In this document: piece after piece, positions 43,301 to 50,560 of the stretch
How positions within the stretch are numbered: the stretch's first letter is position 1
Layout: each line of letters begins with the position of its first letter
DNA from: a bacterium
GTDB lineage: Bacteria > Cyanobacteriota > Vampirovibrionia > Gastranaerophilales > Gastranaerophilaceae
Assembly (NCBI GenBank): GCA_017403285.1
Contig: JAFQOI010000101.1
Span: 1-64,000, forward strand
Length of the DNA: 64,000 bases
Direction of reading: 5' to 3'
Program-made: the position numbers and the translations under genes
Notes under the pieces: generated by a model
Databases searched by the model: none
What the model was told of the DNA's origin: nothing
Seen by the model: only the letters and a program-made list of their open reading frames with translations

Positions 43301-43591
43301 ATTTAATCCTGTTTGACCGCCTAGTGTTGCTATGATTCCATTTGGACGTTCTTTATCTATTATGTATGTTAAAGATTCAATTGTTAAAGGTTCAATATAT
43401 ACTTTATCTGCAATATTTTCGTCAGTCATAATTGTTGCAGGATTTGAGTTTACAAGAATAACTTCAATATTTTCTTCTTTTAGTGCTCTGCACGCTTGTA
43501 CTCCGGCATAGTCAAATTCTGCTGCTTGCCCTATTACAATTGGACCAGATCCAATAACTAATACCTTTTTAATATCTTTATTAAGTGGCAT
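40358..43591 (-). CDS. carB: Carbamoyl-phosphate synthase large subunit
   Basis: Makes carbamoyl phosphate from bicarbonate, ammonia and two ATP for pyrimidines and arginine. The 1077-residue length is standard. Two ATP-grasp halves are seen. The first starts [20 protein letters not shown] and the second (about 555) [20 protein letters not shown]. Each has the [12 protein letters not shown] or [11 protein letters not shown] loop and an [19 protein letters not shown]-type signature. The C-terminal MGS-like domain (about 940-1077) contains [18 protein letters not shown], the allosteric region. It follows the PyrF-CarA gene by 14 bases. Since the fused CarA has a defective-looking glutaminase site, this subunit may be fed with free ammonia. 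Confidence 0.97.
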   Translation of the reverse strand: [1077 protein letters not shown]

Positions 43592-43605
43592 AATTCAATC
43601 TCTTT

Positions 43606-45441
43606 CTATATGTTTAGCATTTTCTTTTCTTTTATACTATTAATCCATTTTGTTATTATTTTGTTTGAATCATCTGTTTCTGCGGTTAATTCTGGATAGA
43701 ATTGTATTGTTTTTATTTGAAATTCATTACAGTTTATTCCCTCAACAGTGTCATCATTTAAGTTTTTGTAAGTTATTTCAACATTTTTTGGAATAGAGTT
43801 TTCATCAACTGCATAACTATGATTTTGAGTTGCAACAAAAATTTCTTTTGTCTTCATATCCATAATTGGGTGATTTGTTCCCCTATGTCCATATTTTAGT
43901 TTGTATGTTTTTGCTCCGAGTGCAAGTGATATTATTTGATGTCCTAAACAAATACCAAATAATTTGGTTTTTCCTAAAAGTTTTTTAGTTGTATCAATAG
44001 TTTTAACTGCATCTTCAGGATTTCCTGGTCCGTTTGATATAAGAACTGCATCGACATTTTCTTTCAATATATCTTCTGCTGTTGTGTCAGCGGGGAATAT
44101 TGTAATATTGCAATTAAGGTTTTTTAGGTTTTCAAGAATGCTCTTTTTCATTCCCATATCTATTATTCCAAGATTGACTCCTGTTCCTGCTATTTTCATA
44201 ATTTTATAAGTTGTAACATCAAGAGTTATGTCTTTACTTATACTGTATTGTTTCATTTTTTCTTTTATTTCTGATGTTATTTCTCCTGTTGTAATAACGC
44301 AATTCATTGTTCCGTTATTTCTGATTATTTGAGTCAAGTATCTTGTATCAATACCTTTTAATGCAATGATATTATTTTGTTTTAAATAATCTGTAAGTGG
44401 AAGATAACTTTTATAATGTGATTCATGTTCACACATATTTTTAACAATAAGTCCTTTTGCGTGGATTTTTCCACTTTCGAAATCGTCTTTGTTAATACCA
44501 TAATTGCCAATTTCTGGATATGTTAAAACAATGGTTTGTCCAGCATATGTTGGGTCTGTCAAGATTTCTTGGTATCCAACAAGAGATGTGTTAAAAACGA
44601 TTTCTCCATATGATGTTCCAGATGCTCCTATTGATTCACCTTCAAAAATCATTCCATTTTCAAGAACGAGTTTCCCTTTTGAAGCGGCATAAGATTTATT
44701 CTTAGTTAGAAGAGTATTTTCAATTTCTTCGTGTATCATTTGAATTGCTTTAACTCTGTCTTCTGCTGCAGTTACTGCTCTTCCGATAACTAGATAATCG
44801 GCACCTTCTTTTATTGCTAAACTAGGTGTTGCTAATCTTTTTTGGTCATTTTTATTTGACCAATCAGGACGAATTCCAGGACAAAGAATTTTAAAATCTT
44901 TACCGCAAACTTGTTTGATTTTCTTTGCCTCCCAAACGCTTGCAACAACACCATCAAGACCGGCTTTTTTAGCCATTAATGCTAGGCTTATTGCATATTC
45001 GTCAGGATTATAAGGAACTTTTAATTCGTTTCTTAAAATTTCTGTACTAATACTTGTAAGAACCGTAACACCAAGAATTATAGGATTTTCCTTGCCAAGT
45101 TCTTTTGCAGTTTTTCTTGCTGCCTCTTGTGAAGCACGCATCATTTCTTCTCCACCAGTTGTGTGTATGTTAAAGAAAGATGCTCCATTCCTTATTACAT
45201 TTTCTGATGCTTTTGCAACAGTGTTTGGAATATCGTGAAGTTTAATATCAAAGAAAAACTTAATATTTCTTTCGTTCATGAATTTAAGAATTTCAAGTCC
45301 TTTACCTGTAAAAAGTTGCAATCCAACTTTAAATACTCCAACGTAATCGCTTAGTTCTGTAATTAAAGTTTTTGCTTGTTCAATATCATCAACATCAAGC
45401 GCTAGAACAATTTTTTCTTTGATTTCAGGTCTGATTTGCAT
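43606..45441 (-). CDS. Fusion: orotidine-5'-phosphate decarboxylase (PyrF) and carbamoyl-phosphate synthase small subunit (CarA)
   Basis: One 611-residue chain. Residues 1-240 are PyrF (OMP to UMP), with IVLALDVDD, the catalytic DIKLHD (D65, K67, D70) and the phosphate site VIGRAVTAAEDR. Residues 255-611 are CarA: KGKLVLENGMIFEGESIGA opens its N-terminal domain, and the class I glutaminase part has LISNGPGNPED and the nucleophile C498 in FGICLGHQ. Where CarA has HPE, this protein reads FYPEL: the catalytic His is Tyr582 (codon TAT at 43696-43698), while Glu584 remains. The usual ASPGP after it is also changed to LTAET. No frameshift or stop separates the halves. AGGA precedes the ATG by eight bases. 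PyrF and CarA act at opposite ends of the same pathway. Confidence 0.93.
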   Translation of the reverse strand: MQIRPEIKEKIVLALDVDDIEQAKTLITELSDYVGVFKVGLQLFTGKGLEILKFMNERNIKFFFDIKLHDIPNTVAKASENVIRNGASFFNIHTTGGEEMMRASQEAARKTAKELGKENPIILGVTVLTSISTEILRNELKVPYNPDEYAISLALMAKKAGLDGVVASVWEAKKIKQVCGKDFKILCPGIRPDWSNKNDQKRLATPSLAIKEGADYLVIGRAVTAAEDRVKAIQMIHEEIENTLLTKNKSYAASKGKLVLENGMIFEGESIGASGTSYGEIVFNTSLVGYQEILTDPTYAGQTIVLTYPEIGNYGINKDDFESGKIHAKGLIVKNMCEHESHYKSYLPLTDYLKQNNIIALKGIDTRYLTQIIRNNGTMNCVITTGEITSEIKEKMKQYSISKDITLDVTTYKIMKIAGTGVNLGIIDMGMKKSILENLKNLNCNITIFPADTTAEDILKENVDAVLISNGPGNPEDAVKTIDTTKKLLGKTKLFGICLGHQIISLALGAKTYKLKYGHRGTNHPIMDMKTKEIFVATQNHSYAVDENSIPKNVEITYKNLNDDTVEGINCNEFQIKTIQFYPELTAETDDSNKIITKWINSIKEKKMLNI

Positions 45442-45447
45442 TTTTAT

Positions 45448-46722
45448 TTATCCTATGTTGTATATTTTACCGTTTATAATTGTCATTTTAACTCTACCTT
45501 TCAATTCCATTTTATCGAAAGGAGAAATTCTACATTTTGATTTAAATTTAGAAGCATTTACTGTGTAAATTTCTTCTAAGTCAATAACTGCAAGATTTGC
45601 TTTTGCTCCAAGTCTTATGTCTCCTTGGTTTTCAAGGTTTAAAATTCTTGCTGGATTTGCCGTTAACTTTCTAACGGCATCAATTAATGAAAGTTTACCG
45701 TTGTTTACAAGATAATTTAGTGTAATAGACATTGCTGTTTCAAAACCAGCAATGCCCATAGGAGCTTGTTGTATTGGATTTTGTTTTTCTTGTACTGTGT
45801 GTGGAGCATGGTCTGTTGCAATAACATCTATTGTTCCATCTTTTAATCCTTCTACTATTGCATCCAAGTCTTCTCTTGTTCTCAATGGAGGATTTACCTT
45901 GTATTTTGCATCGTAATCTTTTATATCGTCTTCTGTTAAACTGAAGTAGTGAGGTGCTGTTTCGCAAGTTATGTTTAATCCGTCTTTTTTTGCTTGTCTT
46001 ATTAATTCAACTGAACGTTTTGTTGAAATATGAGCAAAGTGATATTTACCATTTGTAGCTCTTACTACTTCAAGTTCTCTTGCTACTGCTAAAGATTCTG
46101 TTACTGAAGGAATTCCTTTTAATCCAGATAATGTACTAACTTTTCCTTCATTTATAACTCCTGAATTTGCTAGTGAAGAGTCTTCCGAGTGAGAAATGAT
46201 TAATGAATTATGAGAGTTAATATATTTAAGTGCTTCTCTCAAAAGATGCATATTCTCAAGCGGTTTTCCGTCATCAGAAAAAGCAACAGCGCCTAATGAA
46301 ATAAGTTCTGATATATTAACTATTTTTTCTCCCTTTAACTCTTTTGTTACTGCGCAAATCGGATGAAAGCCTATTTTCGCAGTTTCTTTTGCTTTGCTTA
46401 TGCAATAGGTCAAAGTTGTTGCATTGTCAACTGTTGGGTTTGTATTTGCCATAGGGCAAATTGCTGTATAACCGCCATTTATAGCAGATAAAATCCCAGT
46501 TTTAATTGTTTCTTTTGCACTAAAGCCAGGTTCTCTTAAATGGCAATGCATATCAATAAGTCCAGGAATTATTATTTTCCCAGAAAGATCAATAACATCT
46601 TCATTTGTCTGTGGCTGCAAGTTCTTTTCTATTGCAACTATAGTGTCGTTTTCTATTCTTAAATCAGCATAATCCTCAAAATTATTTTTAGGGTTTACTA
46701 TTTTTGCATTTTTTAAAAGCAT
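45448..46722 (-). CDS. pyrC: Dihydroorotase
   Basis: Third step of UMP synthesis: cyclises carbamoyl aspartate. The 424-residue protein is a type I (long) dihydroorotase of the amidohydrolase fold. The metal motif DMHCHLREPGFSAKET is at about 57-72 and TAICPMANTNPTVDN follows. Histidines in AHISTKRSVELI and TCETAPHYFSL are present, and DVIATDHAPHTVQEK carries the catalytic Asp. It is a complete enzyme, not the inactive PyrC-like partner of ATCase. GAGGGG lies before the ATG, which directly follows the pyrB stop codon. Confidence 0.96.
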   Translation of the reverse strand: MLLKNAKIVNPKNNFEDYADLRIENDTIVAIEKNLQPQTNEDVIDLSGKIIIPGLIDMHCHLREPGFSAKETIKTGILSAINGGYTAICPMANTNPTVDNATTLTYCISKAKETAKIGFHPICAVTKELKGEKIVNISELISLGAVAFSDDGKPLENMHLLREALKYINSHNSLIISHSEDSSLANSGVINEGKVSTLSGLKGIPSVTESLAVARELEVVRATNGKYHFAHISTKRSVELIRQAKKDGLNITCETAPHYFSLTEDDIKDYDAKYKVNPPLRTREDLDAIVEGLKDGTIDVIATDHAPHTVQEKQNPIQQAPMGIAGFETAMSITLNYLVNNGKLSLIDAVRKLTANPARILNLENQGDIRLGAKANLAVIDLEEIYTVNASKFKSKCRISPFDKMELKGRVKMTIINGKIYNIG

Positions 46723-47634
46723 TTACCCCTCACTTCCTTTTAATATGGTATTTAATATTGCCATTCTTACATATACTCCATTTTGTGCTTGTTCAAGAAT
46801 GGTTTTTCCAACTTGATTATCTAAGAGTTCTGATGATACTTCAATGTTTCTATTGGCAGGACCTGGGTGCATTAAAATAACATCATCTGCCGCATATTTT
46901 TTTAAAAGTTTTGTATCAATTTCATATAGTCTTTTATATTCTGATGAATCAGGATATCCTTCTTTTTCGTGTCGTTCATTTTGAACTCTTAATACCATTA
47001 CTACATTTGCTCCATCAATTGCTTCTTGTACCTCGTTATGGTATCTCACATTAAATGCGGTTTTGTTTTCAAATTGCAAATATGTAGGTGCACAAAGATG
47101 AATATCTGCACCAAATTTGGAAAGTAAACTTATATTTGATTTCGCTACTCTGCTATGAGAAACATCGCCGATTATTGTTATTTTTTTATTTTCAATGTTC
47201 CCTATTTTTTCTAGCATTGTATAAAAATCTAAAAGTGCTTGAGATGGATGTGCGTGTGTTCCATCACCACCATTAACAAAGTGCATATTGTATTTAACTT
47301 GCTTCATTACATTGTTTATAATCCCAGAGAAGGAATGTCTTATTACAACAGCGTTAACACCTAAGAAGTATAAATTTTCTATTGTATCTTTTAAACTTTC
47401 ACCTTTTGCAAGTGAAGAATGTGCCGCATCAAAGTTAATGATGTTCATATTTAGTTTTTGTGCGGCAATTTCAAAACTACATCTTGTTCTTGTTGAATTT
47501 TCATAGAACATTAAAGCAAGAGTCTTCTTTTCTACGTCGGATTTTTTTGTTCCATTTTTAAATTCTTTTGCAAGATTTATGATATTTAAAATTTCTTGAT
47601 TTGAAAGACTTTGAATATCAATTAAGTGCTTCAT
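46723..47634 (-). CDS. pyrB: Aspartate carbamoyltransferase catalytic subunit
   Basis: Second step of UMP synthesis: joins carbamoyl phosphate to aspartate. The 303-residue chain has the carbamoyl-phosphate motif FYENSTRTRCSFEIAAQKL (STRTR), the mobile-loop sequence SSLAKGESLKDT, GDGTHAHPSQALLDFYTM (HPxQ) and HPGPANRNIEVSSE, all intact. No regulatory subunit gene (pyrI) is adjacent, so an unregulated trimer like that of Bacillus is likely. The ATG overlaps the pyrE stop by one base (TAATG), giving strict coupling. Confidence 0.97.
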   Translation of the reverse strand: MKHLIDIQSLSNQEILNIINLAKEFKNGTKKSDVEKKTLALMFYENSTRTRCSFEIAAQKLNMNIINFDAAHSSLAKGESLKDTIENLYFLGVNAVVIRHSFSGIINNVMKQVKYNMHFVNGGDGTHAHPSQALLDFYTMLEKIGNIENKKITIIGDVSHSRVAKSNISLLSKFGADIHLCAPTYLQFENKTAFNVRYHNEVQEAIDGANVVMVLRVQNERHEKEGYPDSSEYKRLYEIDTKLLKKYAADDVILMHPGPANRNIEVSSELLDNQVGKTILEQAQNGVYVRMAILNTILKGSEG

Positions 47635-48212
47635 TATGCTTTTACCTTTTCTTCGCCTCTGCTACCAGGTTTAACAAGTTCAATGCCTTCTCTGCATAAA
47701 GGACAATCTGTTGGTTCATATACAACTGGGTCTATTTGAAGTAATGATTTTATGTTGTATTCTGTTTTTCCTTTCGTTCTGTCAACGATACACCCAACCG
47801 CAACGACTTCAGGTTCAAATTCTTTGATTGCTTCCATTGTTTCTTTGATTGTTCTAGCAGTTGTAATAACGTCTTCAATAATAACAACTTTTTCACCTTT
47901 TTTTAGTGTGTAACCACGTCTTAACTGCATTTCTCCATCTTTTCTTTCAACGAAAAGATTTCGTTTTTTTGCTTGTTTTGCAGTTTCGTATCCCATAATT
48001 ACTGCCCCAATTGCAGGTGCAACAATTGTATCAAATTCAATATCGGATAATTTTTCTGCAAGTCTTTTTCCTAATTCTTCAGTTATATCAGGATATTGAT
48101 ATAATTTAGCGCATTGAAAATATATATCAGAATGAAGTCCTGATGTTAAACAAAAATGACCATGCAGTACCCCTTCAGCTTTTTCTAATAAATTTAATAC
48201 TTCGTTTCCCAT
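47634..48212 (-). CDS. pyrE: Orotate phosphoribosyltransferase
   Basis: Fifth step of UMP synthesis: orotate plus PRPP gives OMP. The 192-residue protein has FCLTSGLHSDIYFQCAKLYQ near the start, APAIGAVIMGYETAKQ, the flexible loop FVERKDGEMQLRRGYTLKKG, and the PRPP motif VVIIEDVITTARTIKETMEA. The C-terminus has a paired-cysteine group (DCPLCREG), seen in the subfamily common in Gram-positive bacteria and cyanobacteria. GAGGGA precedes the ATG and overlaps the pyrD stop. Confidence 0.96.
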   Translation of the reverse strand: MGNEVLNLLEKAEGVLHGHFCLTSGLHSDIYFQCAKLYQYPDITEELGKRLAEKLSDIEFDTIVAPAIGAVIMGYETAKQAKKRNLFVERKDGEMQLRRGYTLKKGEKVVIIEDVITTARTIKETMEAIKEFEPEVVAVGCIVDRTKGKTEYNIKSLLQIDPVVYEPTDCPLCREGIELVKPGSRGEEKVKA

Positions 48213-48213
48213 T

Positions 48214-49128
48214 TTATTCCCTCAATTTCTTTTTTAATTCATCTAAATCTTTAAATCCATTTTTATTAATGTATTCTTCAAGTTCAAAAACCAATTTTTC
48301 AGCAGTTTCTGGATGTGTAAAATTTGCTGTTCCAATTTGAACTGCTTCTGCCCCTGCTGCTAAAAATTCTAATACATCTTCAAGAGTTTCAATTCCTCCA
48401 ATTCCTATAATGGGGATGTCTAAAACTTTATAAAGTCGACATATTGCCCCAATTGCAACTGGTTTTATTCCTATCCCAGAATATCCACCTTGAACAATTG
48501 TTTTCTTGAATTTCCCATTAACTAAGTCTATTTTTATCGATGTTCCTTTTAATGTGTTGATGGCACTAACGGCATCTGCTCCTGCTTTTTGTGCGGCAAG
48601 TCCAAGTGCTTCAATTGATGTAACATTTGGAGTGAGTTTTATAATTAAAAATCCTTTATACTCATTTCTTACAGCGCAAACAAGTTCATATAATGATTTT
48701 TCATCCGTTCCAAATTCTAAACATCCAGATTTTACGTTTGGACAAGATACATTGAGTTCAATTGCTTTGATATTGTTTTTATTACAAAATTTTGCAACTT
48801 GAACATATTCATCTAGTGTCGAACCAGCTAAGTTCATCACAAAATTTATATTATTACTATTTAATTCTTTTACTTTTGTTTCCAAAAATTTTTCAATGCC
48901 GACATTTTCAAGTCCTATTGAATTTATCATTCCTGCTTTTGTTTCGGTAATTCTTAAATGTTTATTTCCTGCTCTAGGGAATAGAGAGATTGCTTTCGTA
49001 ACGATTGCTCCAAGTTTTGAAACATCTATAAATTCGTTAAATTCACTGGCATATCCATAAGTTCCAGAAGCAGTCATTATAGGGTTTTTTAATTCAAAAC
49101 CATTAAATTTTACGTCTAATTTCCCCAT
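48214..49128 (-). CDS. pyrD: Dihydroorotate dehydrogenase, class 1B catalytic subunit
   Basis: Fourth step: oxidises dihydroorotate with FMN. The 304-residue protein starts KLDVKFNGFELKNPIMTASG and holds LNVSCPNVKSGCLEFG, where the catalytic base Cys of class 1 enzymes is in the NVSCPN...SGC region, and IGIGGIETLEDVLEFLAAGA near the FMN phosphate site. An adjacent pyrK marks class 1B, the NAD-linked heterotetramer. GAGG lies four bases before the ATG within the end of pyrK, overlapping it by 13 bases. Confidence 0.96.
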   Translation of the reverse strand: MGKLDVKFNGFELKNPIMTASGTYGYASEFNEFIDVSKLGAIVTKAISLFPRAGNKHLRITETKAGMINSIGLENVGIEKFLETKVKELNSNNINFVMNLAGSTLDEYVQVAKFCNKNNIKAIELNVSCPNVKSGCLEFGTDEKSLYELVCAVRNEYKGFLIIKLTPNVTSIEALGLAAQKAGADAVSAINTLKGTSIKIDLVNGKFKKTIVQGGYSGIGIKPVAIGAICRLYKVLDIPIIGIGGIETLEDVLEFLAAGAEAVQIGTANFTHPETAEKLVFELEEYINKNGFKDLDELKKKLRE

Positions 49129-49865
49129 ACTACCTCATTTCCATTAAAAACGGGACCATCCTTACAAACTGTTTGATTTATTATTTTGCCGTCTTTTTTT
49201 ACGTCGATTACGCATCCTCTACATACACCAATTCCGCATGCCATAACTTTTTCCATTGCAACTTGTACTTCAATCCCATAATTTTGGGCGAATTCTGAAA
49301 CCATTTTTAAAACTATATGTGGTCCACAGGCATATATTACTTCTGGACTTAATTCATTGATTAACACTCCTAAATAATTAAGTACGCTACCTTTTTCTCC
49401 GTATGAACCATCGTCAGTACAAGTTTTGTCAATAATCATTCCTTGTGGGATTTCATCTTTATTTAAAAATCCTGCTACATAATAATTTTCTATATTTTGT
49501 TCATCCAATTTTGATTTCAGATAAGCAATAGGGGCTGTTCCGATACCTGCCCCAATTAATAATGCTTTTTTATTTTTTATGTCAAATCCGTTTCCGAAAG
49601 GTCCCGCTATATCAATAAAATCTCCAACATTTAAAGATTTAATGTATTTTGTTCCTTTCCCTCTTTCTTTAAATAGAATGCCAATTTTTCCATTTTCATT
49701 TGCATAAACACTAAATGGTCTTCTTAATGTTAATCCATCACAATAAATGGAAATAAATTGTCCTGCTTTAACTTCTACTTTGTTTTTACATTCAATTTCA
49801 ATGAAATAAGAACTTGCGCTTACTTTTTCTATTTTATTAACTTTTGCTTTATGTATTTTTTTCAT
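49116..49865 (-). CDS. pyrK: Dihydroorotate dehydrogenase electron-transfer subunit
   Basis: FAD and [2Fe-2S] subunit that passes electrons from PyrD to NAD. The 249-residue protein has the FAD-binding FISIYCDGLTLRRPFSVYAN (RxYS-like), the NAD region ALLIGAGIGTAPIAYLKSKL and a cluster loop MACGIGVCRGCVIDVKKDG with its fourth Cys in VCKDGPVF. It is the first gene of the pyr operon. Its leader contains a terminator at 49894-49928 and a short peptide gene, so its expression should depend on read-through. Only a weak ribosome site precedes the ATG. Confidence 0.95.
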   Translation of the reverse strand: MKKIHKAKVNKIEKVSASSYFIEIECKNKVEVKAGQFISIYCDGLTLRRPFSVYANENGKIGILFKERGKGTKYIKSLNVGDFIDIAGPFGNGFDIKNKKALLIGAGIGTAPIAYLKSKLDEQNIENYYVAGFLNKDEIPQGMIIDKTCTDDGSYGEKGSVLNYLGVLINELSPEVIYACGPHIVLKMVSEFAQNYGIEVQVAMEKVMACGIGVCRGCVIDVKKDGKIINQTVCKDGPVFNGNEVVWGN

Positions 49866-49893
49866 TTATTTATTTCTCTATTTTTCTTTTCAT

Positions 49894-49928
49894 AAAAAAA
49901 GAGAAAAGCTCAATTGCTTTTCTCTTTT
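49894..49928 (-). terminator. Attenuator-type terminator in the pyr operon leader
   Basis: A perfect 13-base inverted repeat (49916-49928 with 49897-49909) with a six-base loop is followed on the minus strand by seven T (49894-49900, part of the arm included). It lies between the pyr promoter and pyrK. Its 5' arm overlaps the stop codon of the leader peptide. A second copy of AAAAGAGAAA (49939-49948) can pair with the 3' arm as an antiterminator. Confidence 0.85.
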
Positions 49929-49965
49929 AACAAGTATATTTCTCTTTTATCAAATAATGTTTCAT
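49927..49965 (-). CDS. Putative pyr leader peptide, 12 residues
   Basis: ATG at 49965, seven bases after AAGG, opens a 12-codon frame, MKHYLIKEKYTC, whose TAA ends at 49927 inside the first arm of the terminator. The predicted transcription start (about 49980) leaves a leader of only some 14 bases, so this is the first thing translated. A ribosome following close behind the polymerase would cover the arm and stop the hairpin from forming, as in the E. coli pyrBI and pyrE leaders. The peptide itself need not have a function. Confidence 0.6.
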   Translation of the reverse strand: MKHYLIKEKYTC

Positions 49966-49986
49966 GACTTTACCTTATTTCTTTCT

Positions 49987-50015
49987 ATTATCTGATTATT
50001 AGAAAGTAAAGTCAA
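49987..50015 (-). promoter_or_regulatory. Promoter of the pyr operon
   Basis: On the minus strand TTGACT (50010-50015), a 17-base spacer and GATAAT (49987-49992). Ten of twelve bases match the sigma-70 consensus. Confidence 0.75.
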
Positions 50016-50128
50016 ATAAAAAAGAAACTATTTTACAAATAAAAATAATTACACTTTTTTTTCTACTATTTGGGGATTCTAAAAAGTTAAATTTTTGGTA
50101 ACCTTTCTGAAAAAAGAAAGGAAATTAC

Positions 50129-50527
50129 ATGTTTAAACTAGAAAAAGTAATAAAAGATTTTTCACGCGCAAAAAAATACTTTGAAGATATTGTTTCATAT
50201 ACAATAGGTCCTTACACGTTAGATGAAATTATAAAAAATAAAATTGATACAATTAATATTTTAGATGTAAGAGATTATGATAATTACATAGATGGACATA
50301 TTCCGTATGCAAGTCATATTCCACATAAACAAATTGAAGAAAATTTGGAAATTTTAGATAAGTCTAAAATTACAATTATTTATTCTTACACAGATAGTTG
50401 TCCAAGAGCGTATAATACGGCTTTAAAACTTGTTGAAAATCATTATCCTGCTGTTATTTTAAGAGGCGGCTTTAAAATTTGGAAAAAATTTGATTTTGAT
50501 ATAATCAAGACAGATTCTAATAATTAA
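50129..50527 (+). CDS. Rhodanese-like domain protein lacking the usual catalytic Cys
   Basis: A 132-residue single rhodanese domain, a sulfurtransferase or phosphatase-like fold. It has ILDVRDYDNYIDGHIPYASH, the typical first half, and AVILRGGFKIWKK, the typical end. In the active loop one expects Cys right after the strand (Y-C-x5-C in related proteins), but here it reads IIYSYTDSCPRAYNTA: the first position is Ser86, and only Cys91 remains. The protein may therefore be inactive, use Cys91, or bind a partner. AAAGGA lies six bases before the ATG. It is divergent from the pyr operon and ends at a bidirectional terminator. Confidence 0.82.
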   Translation: MFKLEKVIKDFSRAKKYFEDIVSYTIGPYTLDEIIKNKIDTINILDVRDYDNYIDGHIPYASHIPHKQIEENLEILDKSKITIIYSYTDSCPRAYNTALKLVENHYPAVILRGGFKIWKKFDFDIIKTDSNN

Positions 50528-50528
50528 T

Positions 50529-50557
50529 TAAAAAGCAGTTCAAAAGAACTGCTTTTT
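50529..50557. terminator. Bidirectional terminator between converging genes
   Basis: AAAAAGCAGTTC pairs with GAACTGCTTTTT around AAAA, with T-rich flanks on either strand. Confidence 0.88.
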
Positions 50558-50560
50558 CTT

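Noticed and set aside
49870-49893. Seven-codon frame MKRKIEK between the pyr terminator and pyrK
   Set aside because: It has no ribosome site, as the sequence before it is the T run of the terminator. Probably chance.
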